DNA of 64,000 nt from Mariprofundus sp. EBB-1. GTDB taxonomy: Bacteria; Pseudomonadota; Zetaproteobacteria; Mariprofundales; Mariprofundaceae. Position numbers and translations under genes: made by a program. Positions 46,096-55,078 of the stretch are shown in pieces. The notes under the pieces are model-generated. The model did not search any database. It saw nothing but the letters and a program-made list of their open reading frames with translations, and was not told the origin of the DNA. Positions within the stretch are counted from its first letter, which is position 1. The number at the start of each line of letters is the position of its first letter. The stretch spans positions 1-64,000 of the forward strand of contig NZ_RCFQ01000012.1 in NCBI RefSeq assembly GCF_003665155.1, written 5' to 3'.

Positions 46096-46784
46096 TGGTT
46101 TATATCAAGCAGATGATAACTACCATCGTCTTTTTCAATCAGGTGGGATATTTTTCCATTAGATAGTTTATAGCGCCCATCCGGCTCCAGCTTCTGCAAT
46201 GTTTCCATCAGGCGCGAACCAATATGATAATGCGAAACAATCAGGATGCGCTTTCCAGTGCCTGCAAAACGTTTACGGATAAGCTGTACGGCCTTAAACA
46301 TCTGCAACAAACCATCACCATAATTTTTTGCCGCAAATCTCCGCTGGGCCTGATCATCAGGAAACATGAAATAGCGCCTCATCTTCGGCTCAAGACGAAT
46401 AGTGTCTCCCCGCTGTAAATTGAATGATGATAAACGGCTTGTTTTCGTCTGCCAGCAACACTCCTCTAATTCCGGCCATACCTCAGCCTTCAAATTGTGT
46501 TTTTTTAAATAAGGAAAAATGGTGTTTAGAGTGCGATATTTGGGACTGACGATAATATAATCAAAACGTAACGCATCAAGCTTCTGCGTTAAATCAGCCA
46601 CCTGTTTTAGCCCTTTTTCTGAAAATGTACGATCATTTTCATGCGTATGGTGATGGGTTACATTGCCCACGGTTTCACCATGCCGTGCAAAATAAATCTC
46701 TGTTGCAGGAGCCGCATATGCCGAAGCTGTTATTACAAAAAATGCACAACAAAGCGTCGCCAACAATACCTTCATCTTTTTCAT
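46092..46784 (-). CDS. Exported histidine phosphatase family protein
   Basis: The 230-aa protein has a signal peptide (MKKMKVLLATLCCAFFVITASAYAA), IYFARHGETVGN with the catalytic histidine, and VSHYHIGSR with the second histidine. An N-terminal HHHTHEN stretch follows the RHGET motif. It is a periplasmic branch-2-like phosphatase; the substrate is unknown. It and the Sel1 gene form a two-gene operon running leftward. Confidence 0.82.
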   Translation of the reverse strand: MKKMKVLLATLCCAFFVITASAYAAPATEIYFARHGETVGNVTHHHTHENDRTFSEKGLKQVADLTQKLDALRFDYIIVSPKYRTLNTIFPYLKKHNLKAEVWPELEECCWQTKTSRLSSFNLQRGDTIRLEPKMRRYFMFPDDQAQRRFAAKNYGDGLLQMFKAVQLIRKRFAGTGKRILIVSHYHIGSRLMETLQKLEPDGRYKLSNGKISHLIEKDDGSYHLLDINQ

Positions 46785-46835
46785 ATGCTTAGCTTAGCAG
46801 TTTTACTGCTGTAAAGTGAAAGGAAAATATTCCTA

Positions 46836-49619
46836 CTACAGCTCATGTGCTTCAAACCAGTTATCTCCCATTCCGATATCCACAGTCAACGGCACACTTA
46901 GTTGAACAGCCGATTCCATCGCTTCGCGCATGATCACAGACACCCTTTCGGCATCGGATTTCGGCGCTTCAACAATCAATTCATCATGCACCTGTAAAAT
47001 AATCGCTGATGCCGGTGCCTCTGCTTGCAATCGCTTATGCAGGTGAATCATGGCGATTTTGATAATGTCGGCGGCTGAACCCTGTAGCGGTGCATTAATC
47101 GCCGTACGCTCTGCATAGGAGCGGCGCATACCGTTGCTGCTATTGATCTCCGGTACATACACACGGTGACCCAATAATGTTTCAACATAACCACGCTCTT
47201 TGGCCTTCTCCATGGTCTCATCCATAAATGCACGCACGGTAGGATAACGCGCAAAATAGGCTTCAATAAACGCTTTTGCTTCATTGCGTCCAACCCCTAA
47301 CTGCTTGGCTAACCCAAACGCACTCATACCGTAGAGAATACCAAAGTTAATGATTTTTGCGCTTCGACGCTGCTCACCGGTCACATCAGCCAGATCAATA
47401 TCATTCACCGCAGCAGCTGTGGCAGCATGAATATCTTTACCATCAGCGAAAGCCTTTCTCAACACATCATCATCGGAGAAATGTGCCATCAGGCGCAATT
47501 CAATCTGCGAGTAATCGGCTGCAATCAACACATGCCCCGGCTCAGCAATAAAGGCTTTACGAATTTCACGTCCTTCTATGCTGCGTATCGGAATATTCTG
47601 CAAATTGGGATCGGAGGAAGACAAACGCCCTGTAGTCGTAATGGCCTGATTATAAGAAGTGTGCACGCGGCCTGTCTTGCTATGTACCAACTTTTGCAAT
47701 GCATCGGTATAGGTTGATTTTAACTTGGCCAATTGACGCACCTGCAAAATCAAACGCGGCACTTCATGTTCATCGGCAAACTTTTCCAACACCTCCTGGC
47801 CTGTCGCCCACTGACCGGATTTGGTTTTTTTGCCACCTTCGATGCCCAGCGTTTCAAACAATAACACACCCAACTGCTTTGGTGATTGGATATTAAAGGC
47901 CTGTCCAGCAGCAGCATGAATCTGTGTCTCCAGCTCAGCAATGCGCTGACCAAAAGAGACCGACAGCTTGCTCAGCAATGCAACATCAACATGCGCACCT
48001 TTCCATTCCATATCAGCCAGCACCAATGCCAACGGCAGTTCAATCGTATCATGACGATCCAAACGACGTTCATCGGTTAATTTGTCGCGTAACAGCCTGG
48101 TCAAACGCAAAGCAATTTCGGCATCTTCCGAGGCATAGGGCAGAGCCTCGGTGATATTCACCTGATCAAAACAGATCTGCTTTGCACCCTTGCCCGCCAC
48201 CGCTTCAAAAGGGATGCACTGATAACCCAGATAATCTTCCGCCACGCTATCCATCTTCGGTGCATATTTGGCCGGGTAGAGGCAGTACGCCAATAACATA
48301 GAGTCGGCAGAAATGCCGGCCAGCTCAATACCGACACGACGCAATACCTGCGTATCATATTTCAGGTTATGGCCGCATTTGGCTCTGCTCTCATCTTCTA
48401 ACACCGGTTTCAGCGCCGCCAGCACATCAGCCCGAGCTAGTTGTTTTGGTGCAGGCTCAAGCAGATCCATCGCCCGATGAGCAACCGGCACATAATACCC
48501 TTCACCCGGCTTCACCGAAAAAGAGAGCCCTACAATATCAGCATCATGGGTATTCAATGAGGTCGTTTCGGTATCCACGGCAATCAGTTCAGCTGTTTCC
48601 AACGTCTCTAGCAGGCTTTGAAATGACGCATCATCATTGACCAGTATATCAGTGCGCTCAGGTAGTGCTTCATGCACCACCCCATCATTCTCTTCCTGCC
48701 TGTCTTCATCCGCAGAAGCAGGAGCAGCAACGCTGTTTGTCTTTTCAATCACAGCACCGGCATCATCAACTTCGCTGAATTCAGCCAACAGGCGACGAAA
48801 TTCCAGACGCTCAAACAACTCAGCCAAACGTGGACGATTCGGTAAACTTACGGCCAAATCTTCCAGCTCGACACCCACATCAACCTGCTCATCGAGCGCC
48901 ACCAATTGATACGAAAGACGCGCGTTATCGGCAAATTCAATCAGATTTTCACGGCGTTTATTTTGCTTGATTTCAGGTGCATGACGCAAAACACCTTCCA
49001 GATCACCATAGGCTTCAAGCAGTTGCACCGCCGTTTTTGGCCCGATGCCCGGCACACCGGGGATGTTATCTGCTGAATCGCCTGCCAGTGCCAGCAGATC
49101 ATGAATACGATCAGGACCAACACCCCATTTCTCTTTCACCTCTTCCGGGCCATAGTCTTTTTTACGCATCGTATCGAGCATCCAGATACGATCATTCACC
49201 AATTGCATCAAATCTTTGTCGGTAGAGACCATGGTCACATCCCAACCCTTTGCCTCAGCCTGTTTGGCCAGCGTTGCGATCACATCATCGGCCTCATAAT
49301 CTTCAATACAAATCCGATTCAAATTAAAGCCATCAGTCACATCAAACACAGACGACCACTGCGCCGCCAGGTCTTCAGGCATGGGTGGTCGGTGTGCTTT
49401 GTATTCAGGGTAAAGGCGATTGCGAAACGTGCCTCCCTTAGGGTCAAATACGACAGCCACATGGGTAGGGCTCAGGTCTTTCATGATACTGCGCAACATC
49501 TGCACATAACCAAACACCGCATTGGTCGGCTCGCCCTTAGAATTGCTAAGATTGTGGCGCACAGCGTGAAAGGCGCGAAATACGTAATTGGGTCCATCGA
49601 TCAATACTAAATGAGGCAT
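46836..49619 (-). CDS. polA: DNA polymerase I
   Basis: Fills gaps and removes RNA primers. The 927-aa protein has all three domains: the 5' nuclease (LIDGPNYVFRAFHAV, GDSADNIPGVPGIGPKTAVQ), an intact 3'-5' exonuclease (ELIAVDTETTSLNTHDADIV with Asp/Glu), and the polymerase (ADYSQIELRLMAHFSDD, KIINFGILYGMSAFGLAKQL, LQVHDELIVEAP). The exonuclease is therefore active, unlike that of some relatives. It is monocistronic. Confidence 0.97.
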   Translation of the reverse strand: MPHLVLIDGPNYVFRAFHAVRHNLSNSKGEPTNAVFGYVQMLRSIMKDLSPTHVAVVFDPKGGTFRNRLYPEYKAHRPPMPEDLAAQWSSVFDVTDGFNLNRICIEDYEADDVIATLAKQAEAKGWDVTMVSTDKDLMQLVNDRIWMLDTMRKKDYGPEEVKEKWGVGPDRIHDLLALAGDSADNIPGVPGIGPKTAVQLLEAYGDLEGVLRHAPEIKQNKRRENLIEFADNARLSYQLVALDEQVDVGVELEDLAVSLPNRPRLAELFERLEFRRLLAEFSEVDDAGAVIEKTNSVAAPASADEDRQEENDGVVHEALPERTDILVNDDASFQSLLETLETAELIAVDTETTSLNTHDADIVGLSFSVKPGEGYYVPVAHRAMDLLEPAPKQLARADVLAALKPVLEDESRAKCGHNLKYDTQVLRRVGIELAGISADSMLLAYCLYPAKYAPKMDSVAEDYLGYQCIPFEAVAGKGAKQICFDQVNITEALPYASEDAEIALRLTRLLRDKLTDERRLDRHDTIELPLALVLADMEWKGAHVDVALLSKLSVSFGQRIAELETQIHAAAGQAFNIQSPKQLGVLLFETLGIEGGKKTKSGQWATGQEVLEKFADEHEVPRLILQVRQLAKLKSTYTDALQKLVHSKTGRVHTSYNQAITTTGRLSSSDPNLQNIPIRSIEGREIRKAFIAEPGHVLIAADYSQIELRLMAHFSDDDVLRKAFADGKDIHAATAAAVNDIDLADVTGEQRRSAKIINFGILYGMSAFGLAKQLGVGRNEAKAFIEAYFARYPTVRAFMDETMEKAKERGYVETLLGHRVYVPEINSSNGMRRSYAERTAINAPLQGSAADIIKIAMIHLHKRLQAEAPASAIILQVHDELIVEAPKSDAERVSVIMREAMESAVQLSVPLTVDIGMGDNWFEAHEL

Positions 49620-49802
49620 AGCGATAATCTGCCTATCAAATCATAAGGGTCAAATTTGTTATGATGAGCGCTGGATAATTACGGAGATGCGCCCTTCTTT
49701 TTCTTCATATTTATAAACACAGTCTTTAATTCACCGTTTATTTCTCAGGTTCTCAATTACAGCATCGAATGGTGAAAAAATGCCAACCACCAAACTATTT
49801 TG

Positions 49803-49842
49803 ATGTCGTTTTCTTGTCATGCAACTGACATAGGCTTGTCAC
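49803..49842 (+). promoter_or_regulatory. Pho box array upstream of phnF
   Basis: Four 7-bp direct repeats lie exactly 11 bp apart: ATGTCGT (49803), TTGTCAT (49814), CTGACAT (49825) and TTGTCAC (49836). The E. coli Pho box consensus is CTGTCAT repeated at 11-bp period, so this is a strong PhoB site. A weak -10 (CACAAT, 49853-49858) lies downstream. The array matches a second one before the porin gene. Confidence 0.85.
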
Positions 49843-49869
49843 AATAACATTACACAATGGCGGACATGG

Positions 49870-49883
49870 AGATATCTAGATGA
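49870..49883 (+). promoter_or_regulatory. Candidate PhnF operator overlapping the phnF start
   Basis: The palindrome AGATATCT followed by AGATGA overlaps the phnF start codon at 49880. The same palindrome, followed by GTATGA, occurs at 61134 before the porin. GntR-family repressors often bind such sites and PhnF is the likely ligand-responsive regulator, but binding here is inferred. Confidence 0.4.
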
Positions 49884-50635
49884 GTAGAAAAGTTTTATTG
49901 AGGTCAACAGGTGATAAGGCACTTTATAGGCAAATTGCTGAACTTCTTACCTTAGAAATCCGTAAGGAAAATAAACATGGGGATTTTCTTCCTTCTGAGA
50001 GTGATATGGCTGAACGCTTTGGCGTAAACCGACACACGCTGAGAAAGGCCATTGATGTTCTTGCGATCAAAGGATTAGTTCATCGGCAACATGGACGGCG
50101 TATTGTCGTCAACGAACGCCCAGTTCAGTACGAAATCCATTCTGGCGTACAGTTTTCTAAAAACATGGAAACGCTTGGTGTTGACTGGAGTTCCGAGGTG
50201 GCTGAACTTGAATTCATCGAAGCTCCTGAAGAAGTTAGTCAAGCAATGGGCAGAGATATCGATGATATGGTTTTCATGCGAACAGTCCGTTATATCAATG
50301 AGACGCCTGCCTGCGTTTCAACCCATTACCTGACATCTGAATGCAGAAAAGCGCTTCAATCCTATGAAGGTGGCTCACTGCACGATTATCTCCAACAATC
50401 ATGCGGCCTACGCCTCCGGCGAGGGTCCTGCCACGTATCGGTTGCCCTAATGGATGCTGAAGCGGCGATGTATCTCCATATGCCCATCGGCGCACCCATG
50501 CTCTGCGTCGATAGCATCAATTTCAACCGTAGCACTGGTGAAGCGGTTGAATTATCCAGATCCCTATTCAGGGGTGATTTGATAAAACTAAATATAGAAA
50601 TGAGTAACCACGGAGAAGAAAATGAACAAAATTAA
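49880..50635 (+). CDS. phnF: PhnF-type GntR-family regulator
   Basis: The 251-aa regulator has an N-terminal winged helix (FLPSESDMAERFGVNRHTLRKAIDVLAIKGLVHRQHGRRIVV) and a C-terminal UTRA ligand domain. PhnF proteins control phosphonate genes. GGAGA precedes the ATG. It is the first gene of the phn operon and overlaps phnD by 14 nt. Pho boxes lie upstream and a candidate operator covers its start codon, implying dual PhoB and PhnF control. Confidence 0.92.
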   Translation: MSRKVLLRSTGDKALYRQIAELLTLEIRKENKHGDFLPSESDMAERFGVNRHTLRKAIDVLAIKGLVHRQHGRRIVVNERPVQYEIHSGVQFSKNMETLGVDWSSEVAELEFIEAPEEVSQAMGRDIDDMVFMRTVRYINETPACVSTHYLTSECRKALQSYEGGSLHDYLQQSCGLRLRRGSCHVSVALMDAEAAMYLHMPIGAPMLCVDSINFNRSTGEAVELSRSLFRGDLIKLNIEMSNHGEENEQN

Positions 50636-51488
50636 ATTATCAATTCTCGCAGCATCATTGATGTGTTTGTTACCATCGCAACTGATGGCAAAACCACTTG
50701 TACTGGGCCTTATTCCTGCTGAAAACAATGAGGAAATGATCCGTACATTTGAACCGATGCGTCAGTACCTAGAACAGAAAACAGGTGAAAAGATCAAGGT
50801 TTATACGGCCACAAACTATGCGGGTGTGATTGAAGGCATGCGAAAGGGTCGTGTCGATATTGCATGGTTTGGTCCATTGTCTTATGTGTTGGCAGAAAAA
50901 GAAGCTGGCGCAGAAGCATTTGCGGTAGGCGTGCGTAAATCTTCAGGTAAATCAACGTACCGTTCACTGATGGTAGTACCTGGCGATTCAACCGCCCACT
51001 CTATCATGGATCTGAAAGGTAAAAGTGTTGCATTCGTTGACCCTGCATCCACATCTGGTGGTTTAGTGCCAACATATATGGTGAAAAAAGCTACCGGCAT
51101 GATGCCGAAACAATTTTTTGGTAAATTTACATATGCAGGTTCTCATGATGCAGCTGAAATGGCTGTTAAAAATAAAACCGTCGATGCAGCTGCTGATAAT
51201 GATATTACTTATCCGAAGTTGCTGAAGAAGGGAATGATTACCGAGCAGAGCAATCGTGTACTGGTTTATTCAGATCCTCTACCAGGTTCACCTATGGCTT
51301 ACCGCAAAAATTTGAGTGAAGATCTTAAGCGTAATATTCGCGATGCGATTCTTTATGCACATTACACAATTAAGCCAACAGGTTATGGCGATCTATCTAA
51401 ATATGAACAGGCTGCTCCTGCTGATTATCAAACCATTCGCGACCTAGTGAAACAGCTTGGCCTGACCCGTAATGATATCCTGAAATAA
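50622..51488 (+). CDS. phnD: Phosphonate-binding protein PhnD
   Basis: Binds phosphonates in the periplasm for PhnCE. The 288-aa protein has a signal peptide (MNKIKLSILAASLMCLLPSQLMA), LVLGLIPAENNEEMIRTFEPM, GKVDIAWFGPLSYVLA-type motifs (RVDIAWFGPLSYVLAEKEA) and the FVDPASTSGGLVP ligand loop. It overlaps phnF by 14 nt and is followed by a hairpin that may favour its own expression over phnC. Confidence 0.95.
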   Translation: MNKIKLSILAASLMCLLPSQLMAKPLVLGLIPAENNEEMIRTFEPMRQYLEQKTGEKIKVYTATNYAGVIEGMRKGRVDIAWFGPLSYVLAEKEAGAEAFAVGVRKSSGKSTYRSLMVVPGDSTAHSIMDLKGKSVAFVDPASTSGGLVPTYMVKKATGMMPKQFFGKFTYAGSHDAAEMAVKNKTVDAAADNDITYPKLLKKGMITEQSNRVLVYSDPLPGSPMAYRKNLSEDLKRNIRDAILYAHYTIKPTGYGDLSKYEQAAPADYQTIRDLVKQLGLTRNDILK

Positions 51489-51503
51489 ATACGAATGAGA
51501 TTG

Positions 51504-51539
51504 CCGGGGCACCAATTGAGTCGGTGCCCCGGTTATTTT
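51504..51539 (+). terminator. Intercistronic hairpin between phnD and phnC
   Basis: CCGGGGCACC and GGTGCCCCGG form a perfect 10-bp stem with a 9-nt loop, followed by TTATTTT. It looks like a partial terminator or 3'-end-stabilising stem. Such a structure would keep PhnD in excess over the membrane transporter. Confidence 0.8.
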
Positions 51540-51584
51540 GTAAATCATGGATCCATATATTTACGAGAACAGAAGGAATACAGC

Positions 51585-52364
51585 ATGGCATCTATCAAAA
51601 TAAATAGCTTGGCTAAAACATATGATAACGGATTTCAGGCACTTCAATGCCTTAGTCTGGATATTGACCCAGGCAGCTTTACCGTCATTTTAGGACCCAG
51701 CGGTGCAGGGAAATCAACCTTATTGCGCACCATAAATGGATTGGAAACTGCCACATCAGGAACTGTTTGTGTGTCCAATCTTCAGGTCAATAAACAGAAC
51801 CTGAAATCTATCAGAGAACATGTAGCCATGGTGTTTCAGCAATTTAACCTGGTAAGCCGTCTCAGTGTGATGACCAATGTATTAACCGGACGACTGGCTA
51901 AACGCCATTCTCTGCTCAGTTTATTATATCTGTTTCCCAAAGAAGATTATGCCATAGCACTCAAGGCACTTGAGCGGGTAGGTCTGGAAGAAAAGGTCTG
52001 GCATCGCGCCGATAAACTTTCTGGGGGGCAGCAACAGCGCGTAGGTATTGCCAGAGCATTAGCTCAGGAGCCGTTAGCCATTATTGCTGATGAACCGGTC
52101 GCAAGCCTCGACCCGCGAAGCAGTAAAGAAGTGCTTACCCTGCTCAGGGATATTTGCCGTGAGATGAATATCACGGTGGTAGCCAGCCTTCATCAGGTTG
52201 ATTTTGCCCGCGAATATGCTGATCGAATTATTGGCATGAATGCAGGGCGTATTGTGTTTGACGGCCCACCCAGTGCATTCACCAGTAGTCAGGAAATAAG
52301 TCTCTATCAACATGAGACAATGGAGGTGAAAGAAGATGCAAAAATGGCACTGGCCTACGCCTAA
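51585..52364 (+). CDS. phnC: Phosphonate ABC transporter ATP-binding protein
   Basis: Powers phosphonate import. The 259-aa ABC protein has Walker A GPSGAGKST, a Q-loop (MVFQQFNLVSRLSV), signature KLSGGQQQRVGIARALAQEP and Walker B LAIIADEPVASLD with SLHQVDFA. GAAGGA precedes ATG 51585; an upstream in-frame ATG at 51495 lies in the hairpin region. It overlaps phnE1 by 29 nt. Confidence 0.95.
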   Translation: MASIKINSLAKTYDNGFQALQCLSLDIDPGSFTVILGPSGAGKSTLLRTINGLETATSGTVCVSNLQVNKQNLKSIREHVAMVFQQFNLVSRLSVMTNVLTGRLAKRHSLLSLLYLFPKEDYAIALKALERVGLEEKVWHRADKLSGGQQQRVGIARALAQEPLAIIADEPVASLDPRSSKEVLTLLRDICREMNITVVASLHQVDFAREYADRIIGMNAGRIVFDGPPSAFTSSQEISLYQHETMEVKEDAKMALAYA

Positions 52365-53151
52365 CGGGCTACCCCCATTTCACATTAGCATAGTGGTTAT
52401 CTGTAGCATTCTGCTCTTGGCATTAAGTGCTTCCATGGTTGAAATATCATATAATCGTATTGTGAATGGTTGGCGTCCTATGGTGGATTTTCTCGGCCAC
52501 TTATTAGTTACACCCGACTGGAGCTATCTAGGACAACTCGGGGCCAAAATGTTGGAGACGGTTGAAATGACCGTGCTTGCTACAGCAATCGCAACAATAG
52601 TCTCCGTGCCTGTTGGCATTCTGGCGGCGGAGAATGCCAGCCCCCACCCTTTTGTGTATCGCATCATGCGGGAGGTTCTGAGCTTTGCCAGAGCCTTACC
52701 GGAACTGGTTTGGGCGCTGGTATTTGTATCTGCCGTGGGTCTTGGCCCTTTGCCCGGCGTGATGGCGTTGGCCTTTGTGACGGTTGGATTTATGGCTAAA
52801 TTCATTGCAGAAAGCATCGAAGTGGTGGGTAAAGGCGCAGTCGAAGGCATCCAGTCCACGGGTGGAGGGCGCCTTCAGACCATTATGTTTGCCATAATGC
52901 CACAGGCGTTGCCGGATTTTGCCGGAACGCTGCTCTATATCCTGGATCATAATCTGCGTGCGGCAGCCATACTCGGCCTGGTTGGAGCGGGTGGAATTGG
53001 CTATGACATGGTCATTTCCATGCGTATGTTTGAATATGATCGCATTATCATGATCGCCATCTCTATTTATTTGATCGTGACGCTGCTGGACCGCTTATCC
53101 GATAAACTGAGGAAACGTATTATCCATGGTAAAGTCAATGTTATCCGCTAA
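52336..53151 (+). CDS. phnE1: Phosphonate ABC transporter permease 1
   Basis: The 271-aa membrane subunit has about six hydrophobic segments and the ABC-coupling EAA-type loop (EGIQSTGGGRLQTIMFAIMPQ). GGAGGTGA lies 7 nt before the ATG, inside phnC, which fixes the start despite the 29-nt overlap. It pairs with PhnE2, a paralogue, to form the channel. E. coli has a single phnE. Confidence 0.93.
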   Translation: MQKWHWPTPNGLPPFHISIVVICSILLLALSASMVEISYNRIVNGWRPMVDFLGHLLVTPDWSYLGQLGAKMLETVEMTVLATAIATIVSVPVGILAAENASPHPFVYRIMREVLSFARALPELVWALVFVSAVGLGPLPGVMALAFVTVGFMAKFIAESIEVVGKGAVEGIQSTGGGRLQTIMFAIMPQALPDFAGTLLYILDHNLRAAAILGLVGAGGIGYDMVISMRMFEYDRIIMIAISIYLIVTLLDRLSDKLRKRIIHGKVNVIR

Positions 53152-53932
53152 TCACGCCATGGCCGGGCTTGAAGGCAGGCCGCGCAATCTGTTCCCGGTC
53201 TGGTTGTCGCTGATCCTTATCGTGCTGTGGCGAATCACGGTCGATCTGGATATTGATTTTTCCACGCTGGCCTATGGCGTCAGCGATATGGGCGAATATT
53301 TCAGCCGATACCGCACGCCTGATTTTTCCAGAATATCAACCTATCTGGAGCTTATCCTGCAAACGCTGGCGACAGCGTTCTGGGGTACAGTATTTGCCTT
53401 GATTGTATCCGTCGTATTAGCGCCACTTGCCGCCCGTAACCTCAGCCCGCACCCGCTGATCTATCGCTTGAGCAGAGAAATGCTCAACTTTATGCGCGCC
53501 ATGCCGGATTTGTTGTTGGCTCTGTTGTTTGTTGCGGCGATTGGCCTTGGCCCGCTGGCGGGCATTATTGCACTGAGTATTCATACGGCCGGCTTTCTGG
53601 GTAAATTTTTTGCCGAAAGCCTGGAACGCGTGGATGGCGGTGTTTATGAAGCATTGGAAGCTGTGGGGGCAGGCTTTTTGCAAACCGTGATGTTTGCAGG
53701 CTGGCCATCCATTAACCGCGAGTTTGTAGGTTACACGCTGTATATTATGGATCGAAACGTACGAGCAGCCAGCGTGTTGGGGCTGGTCGGAGCCGGTGGC
53801 ATAGGGCTCGAACTGAACGAAGCATTGGCGCTGTTTCGTTATGATCGTGCATCTGCAATCATGATTCTTATCATCACAGTCATTATCGTTATCGATCATT
53901 TATCGTCATATCTGCGTAAAAAATTAAATTGA
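53126..53932 (+). CDS. phnE2: Phosphonate ABC transporter permease 2
   Basis: The 268-aa paralogue of PhnE1 has conserved segments NFMRAMPDLLLALLFVAAIGLG, GGVYEALEAVGAGFLQTVMFA and LGLVGAGGIGLELNEALALF. It overlaps phnE1 by 26 nt, so a heterodimer is expected. The gap to phnG is about 115 nt, where no promoter is convincing. Confidence 0.93.
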   Translation: MVKSMLSANHAMAGLEGRPRNLFPVWLSLILIVLWRITVDLDIDFSTLAYGVSDMGEYFSRYRTPDFSRISTYLELILQTLATAFWGTVFALIVSVVLAPLAARNLSPHPLIYRLSREMLNFMRAMPDLLLALLFVAAIGLGPLAGIIALSIHTAGFLGKFFAESLERVDGGVYEALEAVGAGFLQTVMFAGWPSINREFVGYTLYIMDRNVRAASVLGLVGAGGIGLELNEALALFRYDRASAIMILIITVIIVIDHLSSYLRKKLN

Positions 53933-54047
53933 AAGCGTTGGTTATTAACTTATTCAATCGAACCCTGAGTCGATAAGCGGATGCATGGATTTCTATTGAC
54001 TGCACGCTTCTTGTTGCTTTCCCGAAATAAAAACAAAGAGAGGACGC

Positions 54048-54536
54048 ATGACAAACATTGCGATGGGGATATCACCCTCCGAACGATCAAGCAATCTGGA
54101 GACACTGATGAAAGTGTCGAAAGAAAAATTAAAACTGGCGGTAAAGCAACTGACTGATGACTGGCAGATTCAGCCTGTCGCCCTGCCTCAAGCCGGGCTT
54201 GGCCTGCTAAAACTCGAAGACGGTGCTTTTCATGAGCCGTTTTATCTGGGTGAATTTCCGGTTACAACCGCGCATCTGTCGATCACGTTGCCTGATGGTG
54301 AGTCCGTCGAAGGAGCGGCAGTCATGATGAGTGACGATATTTTGCACGTTGAGTCACTGGCCATGTGCGATGCTATTTTAACACATGAACTTTCAGGTTG
54401 TGAGACTATCCGTGAACTGCTTGTGGAGGGTCGGGCGCTGCAACAGCAGGAAACCAATAAGCGACATGCCATGCTAGCTAAAACGAGAGTGGATTTTTCA
54501 TTGCTCGGTGATGCAGGAGATGAAAATGAAGATTGA
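54048..54536 (+). CDS. phnG: C-P lyase core subunit PhnG
   Basis: Part of the PhnGHIJ core that transfers the phosphonate to ATP ribose. The 162-aa protein shows the family segments FYLGEFPVTTAHLSI, MSDDILHVESLAMCDAIL and a helical C-terminus. GAGAGGA lies upstream of the ATG. It overlaps phnH by 11 nt. Confidence 0.93.
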   Translation: MTNIAMGISPSERSSNLETLMKVSKEKLKLAVKQLTDDWQIQPVALPQAGLGLLKLEDGAFHEPFYLGEFPVTTAHLSITLPDGESVEGAAVMMSDDILHVESLAMCDAILTHELSGCETIRELLVEGRALQQQETNKRHAMLAKTRVDFSLLGDAGDENED

Positions 54537-55077
54537 TGCGATATGGCAGCCTGACAAACAGCAACAAATGTTTCGCGTGCTCCTGGAAGCGATGTCCCGT
54601 CCGGGAAGCATTCAGTCACTTCCGGCAGCCTTGCAAAGCAGCATGGCTGACAAGGCATTACTGGCGACGTTGCTAGATGGCGAAGTCTCCATGTGTGACA
54701 GACATGCGTTGTTAACGACATCGGACTGGCCATTATTGCAAGCCAGGCAAGCTGATGCTGAACAGGCTGATTATATTCTCTGTGATGGCGCACAAGCACC
54801 TGATTTCGAGCCGCGCCTGGGTACGCTTTCATGCCCAGATGAGTCGGCTACGCTGATTATCAAAGTACGTTCTCTATACGGAGGCGATATGGGATTGAAA
54901 CTAGAAGGCCCCGGTATCGAGGCGTCTACCCGAGTGGTAATCGATGGCTTGCATCCAGACTGGCTAAAAACTCGCCAAGATTGGGTCTGTTCTTTCCCGC
55001 TCGGTGTTGACTGTCTGTTCGTGGATGAGAGCCATGTTATTGGTTTGCCACGCACGACTATCGTGGAGGTGTGCTGA
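54526..55077 (+). CDS. phnH: C-P lyase core subunit PhnH
   Basis: PLP-transferase-like fold without PLP; it joins the PhnGHI complex. The 183-aa protein has FRVLLEAMSRPGSIQSLP, ALLATLLDGEVSMCD, GLKLEGPGIEAST and FPLGVDCLFVDESHVIGLPRTT. ATG 54526 follows AGGAG, inside phnG; ATG 54508 and 54520 are less fitting. phnI starts 1 nt after its stop. Confidence 0.93.
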   Translation: MKIDAIWQPDKQQQMFRVLLEAMSRPGSIQSLPAALQSSMADKALLATLLDGEVSMCDRHALLTTSDWPLLQARQADAEQADYILCDGAQAPDFEPRLGTLSCPDESATLIIKVRSLYGGDMGLKLEGPGIEASTRVVIDGLHPDWLKTRQDWVCSFPLGVDCLFVDESHVIGLPRTTIVEVC

Positions 55078-55078
55078 T

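Noticed and set aside
46796-46810. AGCAG/CTGCT hairpin after polA as a terminator
   Set aside because: Five-bp stem without a T-run in the polA direction.
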